A DNA stretch of 64,000 nucleotides. Origin: an uncultured Alphaproteobacteria bacterium. Its GTDB lineage: Bacteria > Pseudomonadota > Alphaproteobacteria > HIMB59 > GCA-002718135. The DNA is taken from NCBI GenBank assembly GCA_902612805.1, contig CACMEY010000002.1, positions 40,001 through 104,000 on the forward strand. Reading direction: 5' to 3'. Positions 1 through 8,621 of the stretch are shown piece after piece. Position 1 is the first letter of the stretch. The number at the start of each line of letters is the position of its first letter. The position numbers and the translations under genes are program-made. The notes under the pieces were generated by a model. It ran no database searches and was not told the origin of the DNA. It was given only the letters and a program-made list of their open reading frames with translations.

Positions 1-166
1 TCTCAAATCCACCTAGTATTCTTAGTAAGGTAGTTTTGCCTGAACCCGAAGATCCTAAGAGGCCAAAAAATTCAGATTTTGAAATATTTAAATTAATATT
101 TTCTAAAACTTTGTTATCTCCAAAGGATTTAGAAATATTTTCAATTACAAGAAAATTATTATCCAT
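1..166 (-). CDS. Polyamine-type ABC transporter ATP-binding protein, N-terminal fragment
   Basis: The gene runs off the left edge, so only about the first 55 residues are visible. They read [17 protein letters not shown] and then the Walker A loop GSSGSGKTT, followed by LLRILGGFE, which is the normal beginning of a PotA-type ABC ATPase that powers spermidine/putrescine import. It lies 51 bp downstream of the polyamine-binding protein gene on the same strand, and a 12-bp-stem hairpin sits between them. The family is clear. The polyamine substrate is inferred from the upstream binding protein and from aguA/aguB. Confidence 0.85.
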   Translation of the reverse strand, partial: MDNNFLVIENISKSFGDNKVLENINLNISKSEFFGLLGSSGSGKTTLLRILGGFE

Positions 167-172
167 CTTAAA

Positions 173-202
173 TCAGCACTAATATTAATATATTAGTGCT
201 GA
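173..202 (-). terminator. Intercistronic hairpin between binding-protein and ATPase genes
   Basis: A perfect 12-bp inverted repeat (TCAGCACTAATA at 173-184 and its complement at 191-202) with a 6-nt loop lies just after the stop codon of the polyamine-binding protein and just before the ATPase start. No long T tract follows on the minus strand. It looks more like a partial terminator or 3'-end stabiliser, as is common in ABC operons where the binding protein is made in excess, than a full terminator. Confidence 0.6.
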
Positions 203-217
203 AATGAAGTATATTTT

Positions 218-1270
218 TTAATTTGCTTTAAACTTATTAAAATATTTAGTTGATAATTTAGATTTTTTCGGAGAGTCTGCAGTATCAGCAAAAAGCATAC
301 TTAAAGTTGCTTCATCTGGATAAATAGCAGGATCTTCAAAAATTTCAGGATCAACTAGTTCATTGGCTGCTTTATTTGGATTTGAATACCAAACATAGTT
401 TGTAATATCAGCAGCAACTTGAGGTCTTAAAATATAATTTATAAATTTGTGTGCATTCTCAACATTTTTTGCATCAGCTGGAATAGCCATCATATCAAAC
501 CATATTACAGTTCCTTCAGATGGAATTGAGTACCAAGCTTCTACTCCATCTGCAGCTTCATCTGCAGCTAGAAAAACATCACCTGACCAACCCATAGTTA
601 AACAGATCTCTCCATTTGCTAAATCATCGATATATTGAGAAGAATCAAAATATCTTATGTAAGGTCTTATTTGCTGTAACATTTCAAGAGCAACCTCATA
701 ATCTTTCTCATCCTCTGTATAAGGATCTTTTCCAACGTATTTTAAAGCGATTTCCATAACCTCTGTAGGAGCATCCAACATTGCGATTCCACAATCTGCA
801 TATTTTGATGCAATAGCTGGATCAAACAAAATGCTCCAACTTGTAATATCATTTTCATCAACTTTATCAGTATTATAGCCAATACCTGTAGTACCATACA
901 TATAATTTATCGAGTATTGACCTCCTGGATCATGTGCATCAATTTTTGCTAGTACATCGGGATCTAAATTACCAATGTTTGAAAGTTGAGCTTTATCAAG
1001 TTTTTGAAAAACTCCAGCCTTGATTTGGTTTTCTAAAAAAGAACCTGAAGGCACAACAATATCATAGCCAGACCCACCAGCTAAAAGTTTAGCTTCAAGA
1101 ACCTCATTGGAATCAAAAACATCATAAGTTACATCAATGCCGAATTCATTTTCAAAATTTTCAATTGTATCTTCGGCAATGTAGTCAGACCAATTGTAAA
1201 TAAATAATTCTTCTTTAGCCTGAGCTGAAAAAGAAATTAAAACTAATAGAGATATAAAATACTTAAGCAT
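218..1270 (-). CDS. Polyamine (spermidine/putrescine) ABC transporter substrate-binding protein
   Basis: This 350-aa protein begins with a Sec signal peptide (hydrophobic stretch about residues 4-16, cleavage near SAQA-KEE). It continues with the PotD/PotF signature LFIYNWSDYIAEDTIENFE, then the YDIVVPSG segment and a C-terminal lobe containing AYKF-type helices. Proteins of this family bind putrescine or spermidine in the periplasm and hand them to PotABC-type permeases. Its start has one of the few strong ribosome sites in the window (AGGAGGGG, 5 nt before the ATG), consistent with high expression. It is the third gene of the aguA-aguB-binding protein-ATPase run, which supports a putrescine-related ligand. 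PotD versus PotF specificity cannot be decided. Confidence 0.9.
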   Translation of the reverse strand: MLKYFISLLVLISFSAQAKEELFIYNWSDYIAEDTIENFENEFGIDVTYDVFDSNEVLEAKLLAGGSGYDIVVPSGSFLENQIKAGVFQKLDKAQLSNIGNLDPDVLAKIDAHDPGGQYSINYMYGTTGIGYNTDKVDENDITSWSILFDPAIASKYADCGIAMLDAPTEVMEIALKYVGKDPYTEDEKDYEVALEMLQQIRPYIRYFDSSQYIDDLANGEICLTMGWSGDVFLAADEAADGVEAWYSIPSEGTVIWFDMMAIPADAKNVENAHKFINYILRPQVAADITNYVWYSNPNKAANELVDPEIFEDPAIYPDEATLSMLFADTADSPKKSKLSTKYFNKFKAN

Positions 1271-1310
1271 TATTCCCCTCCTAAATAAAAATTACATTAA
1301 ATAAAATAAA

Positions 1311-2168
1311 TTAAAAATCGAGAATTTTTTTATATAGATCAGGCCTTCTGTCTCTAAAGTTACCCCATAATTTTCTATATTCTCTTGAAATTAACAAATC
1401 TAAAGTTGCAGTTATTATTCCCTCATCCTTATCATTCATACGATTTATTACATTTCCAAGATGATCCAATATAAAAGAATTGCCATAAAAATTTAATTCA
1501 ATATCAGCTTCGACCTCCTTCCCTATTCTATTCGAAGTTATTATAGGGATTTGATTTGCAGCAGCATGTCCTACCATTGTATTAATCCAATGATCCTTTG
1601 AATTTAATTCAGGCATATGTGGCTCAGAGCCAATTGCTGATGGATATAAAATTAAATCTGCACCTTTCAAGGTTAATATTCTCGCACATTCAGGAAACCA
1701 CTGATCCCAACAAATTGCACAGCCAACTTTTGCCAGAGGGGTGTCAAAAACCATAAAGCCTGTGTTGCCTTTTTCAAAATAATACTTCTCATTATAGCCA
1801 GGTCCTTCAGGAATGTGAGATTTATTATAAACTTCACTTATTTTACCTAAAGAATCAATCATAACTAGAGAGTTAAAAAACTTATTTTCCTTTTTTTGAA
1901 AAAAACTAATTGGTAATGAAATGTTTTTATCTTTACAAATATTAGATAATTTTTCGAACATTTGATTAGAAGGAAAATCAATTGCAAGATCAAAAAATTT
2001 ATCATTTTTTGTTGAACAAAAATAATAATCTTGAAACAATTCTTGCAGAAGTAAAATATCAACATTTTCATTTGATGCTTTTTCAACTAAACTAATTGCT
2101 TTATTTAAATTAGCGTCAAAGTCTCCTTTAATAGCCTTGAATTGTGATGTTGCTACTTTTACTTTCAT
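1311..2168 (-). CDS. aguB: N-carbamoylputrescine amidase
   Basis: A 285-aa nitrilase-superfamily (carbon-nitrogen hydrolase) enzyme that converts N-carbamoylputrescine to putrescine, CO2 and ammonia. The catalytic triad is visible: Glu43 in LLLQEL, Lys116 in YNKSHIPEGPGY and Cys153 in CAICWDQWFPE. I chose the ATG at 2168 over one nine codons upstream because it overlaps the aguA stop codon as ATGA, so the two are translationally coupled, and because MKVKVATSQF matches the family's N-terminus. It acts in the cytoplasm directly after agmatine deiminase, the preceding gene. Confidence 0.93.
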   Translation of the reverse strand: MKVKVATSQFKAIKGDFDANLNKAISLVEKASNENVDILLLQELFQDYYFCSTKNDKFFDLAIDFPSNQMFEKLSNICKDKNISLPISFFQKKENKFFNSLVMIDSLGKISEVYNKSHIPEGPGYNEKYYFEKGNTGFMVFDTPLAKVGCAICWDQWFPECARILTLKGADLILYPSAIGSEPHMPELNSKDHWINTMVGHAAANQIPIITSNRIGKEVEADIELNFYGNSFILDHLGNVINRMNDKDEGIITATLDLLISREYRKLWGNFRDRRPDLYKKILDF

Positions 2169-3148
2169 ATTTTTGGTACGTTCATTGTTATACAATGAAT
2201 ATTTCCACCACCATAATTTATATTTTCTGTTTCCAACATCATAATTTCTCTATTTGGGAATAACTTTTCAAAAGTTAATTTTACCTCATTATCTTCCTTA
2301 ACATTGAATTTAGGTAAGATAATTTTATTTTTACTGAAATAGAAATTTATATATGAACTAATAATATTCTTATTATTAATCTTTTTTCTTGTAGGTAAGG
2401 GAACTTCAATTAAATCAAATGTCTGATTAGTATCTCTAAAAAATTTAATAAGGTCAGCTTTGTTTTTTTCTAATATTTCATAATTAGGATCTAATTTGTG
2501 AGTTGTGGCAATTAAATATTGATTTTTTCCTATCGGGCATAATAAATTATCGACATGACCATCTGTATCATCCTCCATTAGTCCATTTTCAAATAAAAAA
2601 ATATAATTTAAGTCAAACAAGAGCTTTAATTCTTTAATAATATATTCACTATTATGTTTTTGTTTTCTATTTTTATTAAATATTACATTTTTAGTGCTAA
2701 ATAAATTTTTTTTATCATCATAGGTTATTGCTCCTCCTTCAATAACTAAGTCAGAAATTTTTGTTGGGATATTTAAATAGTTTGAAATAAATTTTGATAT
2801 TTTATTATCATTTAAATAATCTGGATACTTGCCATAACCATTAAATTCAAAACTAATTGATTTTAATTTTTCATCTTCGATATAAAATATCGGTGCAATA
2901 TCTCGCATCCAAGAATCATCTAATTTACACTCTACAATATCTATATTTTTATGATCAGTTTTATTTTGAATTTCATTAATGTCTTCTTTATTTGATAGAA
3001 CAATAACCTGCTCAGTTTTTGCAATTTCATTAATTACATTTGCAACTTCATCTCTAGCCTTATTAATAATTTTACCATAAAGATCTTTATTACACGGCCA
3101 AGCAATCAAACAATATTGGTGTTCATGCCATTCAGGAATTAGTTTCAT
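2165..3148 (-). CDS. aguA: Agmatine deiminase
   Basis: This 327-aa enzyme of the peptidyl-arginine-deiminase superfamily hydrolyses agmatine to N-carbamoylputrescine and ammonia. Family landmarks are DSWMRDIAP near residue 80, the DDTDGHVDNL segment with catalytic Asp and His near residue 195, and the C-terminal nucleophile Cys319 in GGGNIHCIT. It is the first gene of a minus-strand operon with aguB and a polyamine importer. Only 28 bp separate it from the divergent HD-domain gene, so the two promoters must overlap or be very compact. The pathway suggests use of agmatine as nitrogen source or putrescine precursor. Confidence 0.93.
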   Translation of the reverse strand: MKLIPEWHEHQYCLIAWPCNKDLYGKIINKARDEVANVINEIAKTEQVIVLSNKEDINEIQNKTDHKNIDIVECKLDDSWMRDIAPIFYIEDEKLKSISFEFNGYGKYPDYLNDNKISKFISNYLNIPTKISDLVIEGGAITYDDKKNLFSTKNVIFNKNRKQKHNSEYIIKELKLLFDLNYIFLFENGLMEDDTDGHVDNLLCPIGKNQYLIATTHKLDPNYEILEKNKADLIKFFRDTNQTFDLIEVPLPTRKKINNKNIISSYINFYFSKNKIILPKFNVKEDNEVKLTFEKLFPNREIMMLETENINYGGGNIHCITMNVPKI

Positions 3149-3176
3149 AAAATTTAAAAATATGTATAATTATTTC

Positions 3177-3740
3177 ATGTCTAAAGATGAAGTAAAATTC
3201 ACTGAAATGAAACATGGTGATAAAGAGGATTATGAACTTCTTGCTAATTTTGAAGATAAATTTATTGAAGGTACAGCTGATAGAATAGTAAGAGTGTTAG
3301 AAAGTTTAGACAATTCTTTAGGTGGCTATAAGGTATCTAGATTGGAACACTCTCTTCAAACTGCATCAAGGGCGTTACGTGAACAAGCTTCTGAAGAAAT
3401 GGTGGTGGCTTCCTTATTGCATGATATAGGTGATGAAATTGCACCTCTTAATCATTCTGAACTTGCAGCTGCAGTATTAAAACCCTTTGTATCTGAAAAG
3501 ACAAGATGGATTGTAGAACAACACGGTTTGTTTCAAGCCTACTACTATAATCATTATTATGGAAAAGATAGAAATCTAAGAGATAAATTCAAAGGTCATG
3601 AATTCTTTAAAGACACTATAGATTTTTGTGAAAAATGGGATCAAGCATCATTTGATCCAAATTATGATACAATTCCTTTAAAAGAATTTGTTCCAATGGT
3701 TCAAAGAATATTTAATAGAACACCTTATAGAAATTTATAA
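3177..3740 (+). CDS. PhnZ/TmpB-like HD-domain mixed-valent diiron oxygenase
   Basis: A 187-aa HD-fold protein. The six metal ligands of PhnZ-type oxygenases can be placed: His58 (RLEHSLQ), His82-Asp83 (LLHDIGD), His93 (LNHSELA), His116 (VEQHGLF) and Asp155 (KWDQASF). The 24-residue spacing from His58 to His82 equals that of PhnZ. Family members such as PhnZ, TmpB and myo-inositol oxygenase cleave C-P or C-C bonds with O2 rather than hydrolysing phosphate esters. The start is the ATG giving MSKDEVKFTEM; an ATG five codons upstream (3162) is possible. It converges on a betainyl-CoA-type thioesterase and sits beside carnitine genes, suggesting a trimethylammonium or phosphonate substrate. That substrate is an inference. 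Confidence 0.72.
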   Translation: MSKDEVKFTEMKHGDKEDYELLANFEDKFIEGTADRIVRVLESLDNSLGGYKVSRLEHSLQTASRALREQASEEMVVASLLHDIGDEIAPLNHSELAAAVLKPFVSEKTRWIVEQHGLFQAYYYNHYYGKDRNLRDKFKGHEFFKDTIDFCEKWDQASFDPNYDTIPLKEFVPMVQRIFNRTPYRNL

Positions 3741-4208
3741 TTATTTTTTTAGCTTATTGATTAGTGTCAGGTTACCTGGATCAAAGTTATTTTTATTTTC
3801 TTGAATAAATTTATCTATATCTTTTTGCTTTTCTAATTCTAATTCAGAAACTTTTCTAACATTTAAATCAACATACAAAGAACAAACCTCTGTTGTTGCT
3901 GCTCGATAACCTTCAAGTTTATGTATCATTTCTAATTTATAAATTAATCTTTTTTTATCCCTATCAAGAAATAACAAATTAATATCTACTTCATCACCCT
4001 CTTTCACTTCTTTGTCATAAGTTGTGTGTGACTCTACGGCAAAAGTAGTTTTCTTCTCTGTTTTTGCAGAAGTTTCTCCCATATTAAATTTTTGTAAAAG
4101 AACTTCCCATCCAGCATCAAAAAGATGAATATAAAATGCCAAATTCATATGACCATTGTAATCAGTCCATTCTTTTTTTACTCTTCCTGAATTTAAATAT
4201 ATCTTCAT
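3741..4208 (-). CDS. Hot-dog thioesterase, betainyl-CoA thioesterase type
   Basis: A 155-aa single hot-dog (4HBT) protein. The N-terminal EWTDYNGHMNLAFY contains the catalytic Asp and the NGHMN loop characteristic of the thioesterase domain that in many bacteria is fused to L-carnitine dehydrogenase; a later block, TFAVESHTTYDKEV, matches as well. Such enzymes release glycine betaine from betainyl-CoA. It is divergent from the BKACE and dehydrogenase genes with a 42-bp gap, so this genome seems to carry the thioesterase as a separate gene. The start ATG is preceded by AT-rich DNA without a clear ribosome site. Substrate is inferred from context. Confidence 0.75.
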   Translation of the reverse strand: MKIYLNSGRVKKEWTDYNGHMNLAFYIHLFDAGWEVLLQKFNMGETSAKTEKKTTFAVESHTTYDKEVKEGDEVDINLLFLDRDKKRLIYKLEMIHKLEGYRAATTEVCSLYVDLNVRKVSELELEKQKDIDKFIQENKNNFDPGNLTLINKLKK

Positions 4209-4250
4209 TGTTTTTCTTTATTAATTCAAAAAATATAGTAGTTTAAAATA

Positions 4251-5141
4251 ATGAATAATGAAGTAATAATTTCGTGTGCTGTAACAGGATCAGGAGATAC
4301 AGCAGGCAAACATCCTGAATTACCTATAACACCAAAACAAATTGCTGATGCTTCAATTGAAGCTGCCAAAGCGGGTGCAGCAATAGCTCATGTACATGTA
4401 AGAGAACCTGATGGCAAACCTTCTAGGAATTTAAGTTATTATAAAGAAGTGGCAGATAGAATTCGCTCATCTGAAACTGATGTAGTTTTAAATTTTACCA
4501 CAGGTATGGGCGGTGATTTTGAAGTTGGAACAGGTAAAGATCCTTTAAATCCAGTGGGCGCAAATACAGATATGATCGATGCATTAAGTAGATTAGAACA
4601 TGTTGAAGAATTATTACCTGAAATTTGTACTTTAGACTGCGGATCACTAAATTTTGGTGACTCAAACATGACATTTATTCATACACCGATACAACTAAGA
4701 GCTGCAGCAAAAAAAATGCAGGAGCTTGGAGTGAAACCAGAAATGGAAGCTTTTGAAATGGGTCATTTATGGTTTGCTAACCAACTTTATAAAGAAGGTT
4801 TAATTGATGGCCCTCCTTTTTATCAAATATGCCTTGGCATACCTTGGGGATCACCTGCAACAACGAGCGCAATGAAAGCTATGGCTGAAATGGTACCTTC
4901 TGAAGGTGTTTGGTCTGGTTTTGGAATAGGAAGATCACAAATGCCTATGGCTGCACAGGCAGTTATTTTGGGAGGAAATGTTCGTGTGGGACTTGAAGAC
5001 AATCTTTATTTAAAAAAAGGAGTTTTTGCATCAAATGCACAGTTGGTTGAAAAGGCAAGATGTATTGTTGAAGATATGGGAGCTTCTATTTTATCACCTC
5101 AACAGACTAGAGAGAAATTAAAACTAAAAAAACATTTTTAA
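4251..5141 (+). CDS. BKACE-family beta-keto acid cleavage enzyme (dehydrocarnitine cleavage type)
   Basis: A 296-aa DUF849/BKACE protein. These zinc-dependent TIM-barrel enzymes exchange a beta-keto acid with acetyl-CoA, giving acetoacetate and a new acyl-CoA. Zinc ligands His47 and His49 lie in [11 protein letters not shown], and the late block [11 protein letters not shown] is typical of the family. With the following carnitine-dehydrogenase-like gene and the divergent thioesterase, the simplest role is 3-dehydrocarnitine plus acetyl-CoA to betainyl-CoA plus acetoacetate. The next gene starts one base after its stop. Other BKACE substrates such as 3-keto-5-aminohexanoate cannot be excluded from sequence alone. 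Confidence 0.82.
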   Translation: MNNEVIISCAVTGSGDTAGKHPELPITPKQIADASIEAAKAGAAIAHVHVREPDGKPSRNLSYYKEVADRIRSSETDVVLNFTTGMGGDFEVGTGKDPLNPVGANTDMIDALSRLEHVEELLPEICTLDCGSLNFGDSNMTFIHTPIQLRAAAKKMQELGVKPEMEAFEMGHLWFANQLYKEGLIDGPPFYQICLGIPWGSPATTSAMKAMAEMVPSEGVWSGFGIGRSQMPMAAQAVILGGNVRVGLEDNLYLKKGVFASNAQLVEKARCIVEDMGASILSPQQTREKLKLKKHF

Positions 5142-5142
5142 T

Positions 5143-6063
5143 TTGAAAAATATTGCTGTCATTGGAACTGGAGTAATTGGTACTGGCTGGATACTTAGAT
5201 TTCTCGCTAATGGTATAAGAGTCAAAGCATTTGATAAAAATTCTCAGCAATTACATTTTCTAAAAGAAGAAATAACAAGAACAAACTTAATTATAAAGAA
5301 ATTATATAATACAAAAATCAATTTCAAAAATTTGGAAATCGTAGACAGTATTGAAGAAGCAGTAAAAAATGCAGATTTAATTCAGGAAAATGTACCCGAA
5401 CGATTAACTTTAAAAAAAGATGTTATAAAAAATATAAGTAAATATTCACCCTCAAATTCAATAATTGCTTCAAGTTCATCTGGTTTACTTCCATCAGATT
5501 TACAATCAAAATGTATTAATCCAAAAAGGTTAATAATAGCTCATCCATTTAACCCTGTATATATTCTCCCTTTGGTTGAAATTGTCAAAGGTAAAAAAAC
5601 TACAAATTTATATCTTAATAAAGCAAAAAAATTTTATCAAAAAATTAAAATGAACACATTATTGGTAGAAAAAGAATTACCGGGCTTTTTATCTGATAGA
5701 TTGCAAGAAGCTTTGTGGAGAGAGGGTTTACATATTATAAATGATGGATATGCTTCTACAAAAGATTTAGATGAAGCAATAACTTATGGTCCCGGTATGA
5801 GATGGGCTCTAATGGGAACTTTTTTGACATTTCACTTAGCGGGAGGAGAAATGGGTATGAAACATATGCTAGATCAGTTTGGACCAGCATTGAAGCTTCC
5901 ATGGACTAAACTTAAATCTCCAAAACTAACAAAAAAACTTAAAGAAAAAATCATTAAAGGCGCAAAAAAACAATCAAAGAATCATTCTATAAAAGATTTA
6001 AGTAACATAAGAGATAATTTCTTAATAGATTTGCTAGAATTAAAGAAAAAATATAAATTATAA
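5143..6063 (+). CDS. lcdH: L-carnitine dehydrogenase-like 3-hydroxyacyl-CoA dehydrogenase family protein
   Basis: A 306-aa protein that begins with a TTG codon one base after the BKACE stop. The N-terminus IAVIGTGVIGTGWILRFLA is the NAD-binding Rossmann loop in the form typical of carnitine dehydrogenases. ENVPERLTLK, ASSSSGLL and the catalytic-His block IAHPFNPVYILPLVEIV follow, then a helical C-terminal dimerisation domain. It lacks the C-terminal thioesterase domain found in fused versions, which fits with the separate thioesterase gene 0.9 kb upstream. The expected reaction is L-carnitine plus NAD to 3-dehydrocarnitine. The family also includes 3-hydroxybutyryl-CoA and lambda-crystallin type enzymes. 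Confidence 0.8.
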   Translation: MKNIAVIGTGVIGTGWILRFLANGIRVKAFDKNSQQLHFLKEEITRTNLIIKKLYNTKINFKNLEIVDSIEEAVKNADLIQENVPERLTLKKDVIKNISKYSPSNSIIASSSSGLLPSDLQSKCINPKRLIIAHPFNPVYILPLVEIVKGKKTTNLYLNKAKKFYQKIKMNTLLVEKELPGFLSDRLQEALWREGLHIINDGYASTKDLDEAITYGPGMRWALMGTFLTFHLAGGEMGMKHMLDQFGPALKLPWTKLKSPKLTKKLKEKIIKGAKKQSKNHSIKDLSNIRDNFLIDLLELKKKYKL

Positions 6064-6065
6064 TT

Positions 6066-7073
6066 ATGACAATAATCTCAAAATATGTAGCTTTAAAAAA
6101 TTATATACCAACTGGGTTACCTAAAGAAGAAGATTTTGAAATTAAATCTAAAACTTTAGAATTAGATGAAACAAATAATATTCATGTTCTTAATTCATGG
6201 ATATCTGTTGATCCGTATATGAGAGCAAGGATGACAGAACGTAAAAATTATAAACCACCCTTTTTATTAGGCGAGGAAATGGAAGGTTATGCAATTGGGT
6301 CAGTCCAAAAATCAAAAGATTCACAATTTAAAGAAGGAGATGTTGTTTTCAGTAATTTTGGAATGAGAGATAACTTCGTTTGCAAAGGCGGTGATTTAAA
6401 AAAAATAAAAAATTCCAATCTTCCATTGCAAACTTATCTTGGACCTTTAGGAATGACAGGGCAAACTGCATATATTGGTCTTTTTAATCATGGGAATATA
6501 CAAAAAGGACAAAGTATTCTTGTATCTTCAGCAGGTGGAAGTGTTGGTTCAACAGTTTGTCAAATTGCAAAAAATTTAGGATGCAAAGTATATGCTAGTA
6601 CTGGATCAGATGAAAAAGTTGATTGGTTAAAAAATGAATTAAATGTTGATGTAGCATTTAATTATAAAAAAATTGATAACCTTGTTGTTCACTTAAAAGA
6701 AATTTGTCCTGAAGGATTTGACTTATACTTTGATAATGTAGGAGGTGATTTTTTAGAGTCTGCAATTTTTCGAATGAAAAATTTTGGAAGAATTATTATT
6801 TGTGGAAGAATATCCCAAATGAATTCAACTTCTGCACCTGTTGGATTAAAAAATATGGCTCACGTATTAGTAAAAAGATTAACTATAAAAGGTTTTTTAA
6901 TTTTTGATCATGAAAATGATAATGAGCCTTTTGAAACTGATATGCGAAATTGGCTATCTGAAGGAAAAATAAAGTTTAAAGAAACAATTTATGAAAATAT
7001 AGAAAATGCTCCAAAAGCATTTATAGATCTACTGAATGGTAAAAATTTAGGCAAAATGTTAGTTAAAATTTAG
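6066..7073 (+). CDS. Zinc-independent MDR family NADP-dependent oxidoreductase
   Basis: This 335-aa medium-chain reductase resembles leukotriene B4 12-hydroxydehydrogenase/CurA-type enzymes. It shows the N-terminal SWISVDPYMRARM motif, the nucleotide-binding SAGGSVGSTVCQIAK near residue 160, DLYFDNVGGDFLESA and the KRLTIKGFLIFDH block, and it lacks zinc-ligand cysteines. Such enzymes reduce activated double bonds of enones and enals with NADPH. It follows the carnitine-dehydrogenase-like gene by 2 bp, so it is probably co-transcribed. A role in the carnitine route is not obvious; detoxification of reactive enals is one possibility. Confidence 0.85.
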   Translation: MTIISKYVALKNYIPTGLPKEEDFEIKSKTLELDETNNIHVLNSWISVDPYMRARMTERKNYKPPFLLGEEMEGYAIGSVQKSKDSQFKEGDVVFSNFGMRDNFVCKGGDLKKIKNSNLPLQTYLGPLGMTGQTAYIGLFNHGNIQKGQSILVSSAGGSVGSTVCQIAKNLGCKVYASTGSDEKVDWLKNELNVDVAFNYKKIDNLVVHLKEICPEGFDLYFDNVGGDFLESAIFRMKNFGRIIICGRISQMNSTSAPVGLKNMAHVLVKRLTIKGFLIFDHENDNEPFETDMRNWLSEGKIKFKETIYENIENAPKAFIDLLNGKNLGKMLVKI

Positions 7074-8513
7074 CTAAATTGTAACGTATGGTGATGTCCC
7101 TCGATATTTAATATCTAATTTAAGTTCTTTATCAATTGGAGGAAAAGCTCTTTGCTGACATTCCACTCTAGGACATATCCTACAAGAAACTCCAATTGGC
7201 ATTTGTAATTTTTTATTATTTAGATCAATTCCTTCAGAATAAATTAGATCTTTAGCGTATTTCATATCACAACCTAAACCAATCGAAACAAAGCTTTTAG
7301 GCATTCCATGTTTTTCAATTCCTTTCTCAAAAGCTCTTGCGATACAAAAATATACTCGTCCATCTGGCATTTTAGATATTTGAGGATGAATTTTTCCAGG
7401 ATTTAAAAAAGCAGTATAAACATTCCATCTAGGACAAGAACCTCCATGTCTTGGTATATGAATACCAGATAAAGAAAATCGCTTTGAGACATTTCCAGCT
7501 ATATCTGTTTTTAAAAAATGAAATGGCACTCCTTCGTTTCCAGGTCTTTGAAGATTTGTTAATCTATGTGTAACTTGTTCAAAACTACAAGCATAATGAT
7601 GCATCAAAATTTCTACATCATATTTATGTAATTTAGCACTCTTTAAAAAATCGTTATAAGGCATCATAAAAGCAGCAGCATAATAATTTAGTAAAGATAG
7701 TTTAAGCAAAGGTTCTACTTCTTCTGATTCGACGTTATTATCTTTAATAACTTTATTGATAACATCATTAGCCTCTAAATAAGCAACTTGTGATGCTAAA
7801 TGAAAGTTTCTTGATGTATAAGTTAACATTTCAGAAAGATAAAAAATCTTTGAATTTTCATCAAATCTTTTAACTATTTTTTCATCTTCGTTTATGGTTA
7901 CTATTTTAACTTCAATTCCATGTTTTTCTTTAAGATAAAGTGATAATTTAGATCCAGAACCAATGTTAGGTCCAGTTTCAAGACCTATTTCTTTTCTTAG
8001 ATTTTCAGAACTTACTTCTAAATCATGAAAGTAATTTTTATTTTCTTGAAGAATATCTGAAACGATTTCTACAGGTAGTCTTGTTGGTTTTTCAATTTGA
8101 TTTGCATTTACATCCATCGTTTCAAGTCGATTTTGCATATCTTCTTTAAAACTTTTAAAAGAATCATTTATTGTTAGTAATGCTTTAGCTATGTTAGGAT
8201 TTGAACCAATAAAGTCACTTGTGTCGTGATTGGTTATCTTTAAATCATCAAAAATCTCATTGCTTAAAACATCCATTACATCTGAAAGAAGTCGTTTGCT
8301 AGATTCTGTTGAGAAGTCTTTAATTGATAAATCTAATTTATCAGCTGCTTTAATTAGTAAGGAAAGTGGTATTTTTCTTTTTCCACTTTCAATTAAATTT
8401 AAATAACTAGGAGATATGCCAATAGTTTTTGATAATTCAGCTTGTGAAAAACCTTTACTTATCCTTTGTTTTTTTAACCTTGGGCCAAAATTTATGTCAG
8501 ATTCAATATTCAT
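7074..8513 (-). CDS. ScfR/RamB-type transcriptional regulator (XRE HTH + IrrE-like + DUF2083)
   Basis: A 479-aa regulator. Residues about 8-62 form an XRE helix-turn-helix (SQAELSKTIGISPSYLNLIESGKR), the middle (about 190-310) resembles an IrrE/ImmA-like domain without an HExxH metal motif, and the C-terminus carries the DUF2083 cysteine cluster (CRICPRVECQQRAFPPI). This arrangement defines the short-chain fatty acyl-CoA regulators (RamB, PrpC/ScfR relatives), which sense acyl-CoAs and control acetate, propionate or glyoxylate metabolism. Acetoacetate and acetyl-CoA from the adjacent carnitine genes would be plausible signals. Its start codon overlaps a twin TGTAAA element that also precedes the divergent small ORF. 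Confidence 0.88.
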   Translation of the reverse strand: MNIESDINFGPRLKKQRISKGFSQAELSKTIGISPSYLNLIESGKRKIPLSLLIKAADKLDLSIKDFSTESSKRLLSDVMDVLSNEIFDDLKITNHDTSDFIGSNPNIAKALLTINDSFKSFKEDMQNRLETMDVNANQIEKPTRLPVEIVSDILQENKNYFHDLEVSSENLRKEIGLETGPNIGSGSKLSLYLKEKHGIEVKIVTINEDEKIVKRFDENSKIFYLSEMLTYTSRNFHLASQVAYLEANDVINKVIKDNNVESEEVEPLLKLSLLNYYAAAFMMPYNDFLKSAKLHKYDVEILMHHYACSFEQVTHRLTNLQRPGNEGVPFHFLKTDIAGNVSKRFSLSGIHIPRHGGSCPRWNVYTAFLNPGKIHPQISKMPDGRVYFCIARAFEKGIEKHGMPKSFVSIGLGCDMKYAKDLIYSEGIDLNNKKLQMPIGVSCRICPRVECQQRAFPPIDKELKLDIKYRGTSPYVTI

Positions 8514-8527
8514 TTACAAAATTTACA
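8513..8527 (-). promoter_or_regulatory. Candidate operator, TGTAAA-N3-TGTAAA, at the ScfR regulator start
   Basis: Read on the minus strand this is TGTAAA, three bases, TGTAAA, and the last A is the first base of the regulator's ATG. The same spaced pair occurs on the plus strand at 8606-8620 before the small ORF. RamB-family sites include a TTTGCAAA-like core, so autoregulation is a reasonable inference, although in AT-rich DNA chance occurrence must be considered. Confidence 0.5.
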
Positions 8528-8605
8528 AAAATAATAAATTCAAAGTAATTTTCTTTACATTAAAACTAAGAAAAACTCTAGTTTTTTTTTATTTTATTAT
8601 GTATT

Positions 8606-8620
8606 TGTAAAATCTGTAAA
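8606..8620 (+). promoter_or_regulatory. Candidate operator, TGTAAA-N3-TGTAAA, before the 59-aa ORF
   Basis: The direct repeat TGTAAA-N3-TGTAAA ends one base before the ATG of the small ORF. It repeats the element at the start of the divergent regulator gene with the same spacing, the same flanking TTs and nearly the same distance to the start codon. Matching position and orientation relative to two divergent start codons suggests a shared regulator or a shared translational signal. Confidence 0.5.
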
Positions 8621-8621
8621 T

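Noticed and set aside
3177..3740. Assignment as an HD nucleotide phosphohydrolase
   Set aside because: The spacing and identity of six metal ligands and the RLEHSLQ block match PhnZ-type oxygenases. A hydrolase role cannot be fully excluded but is less supported.
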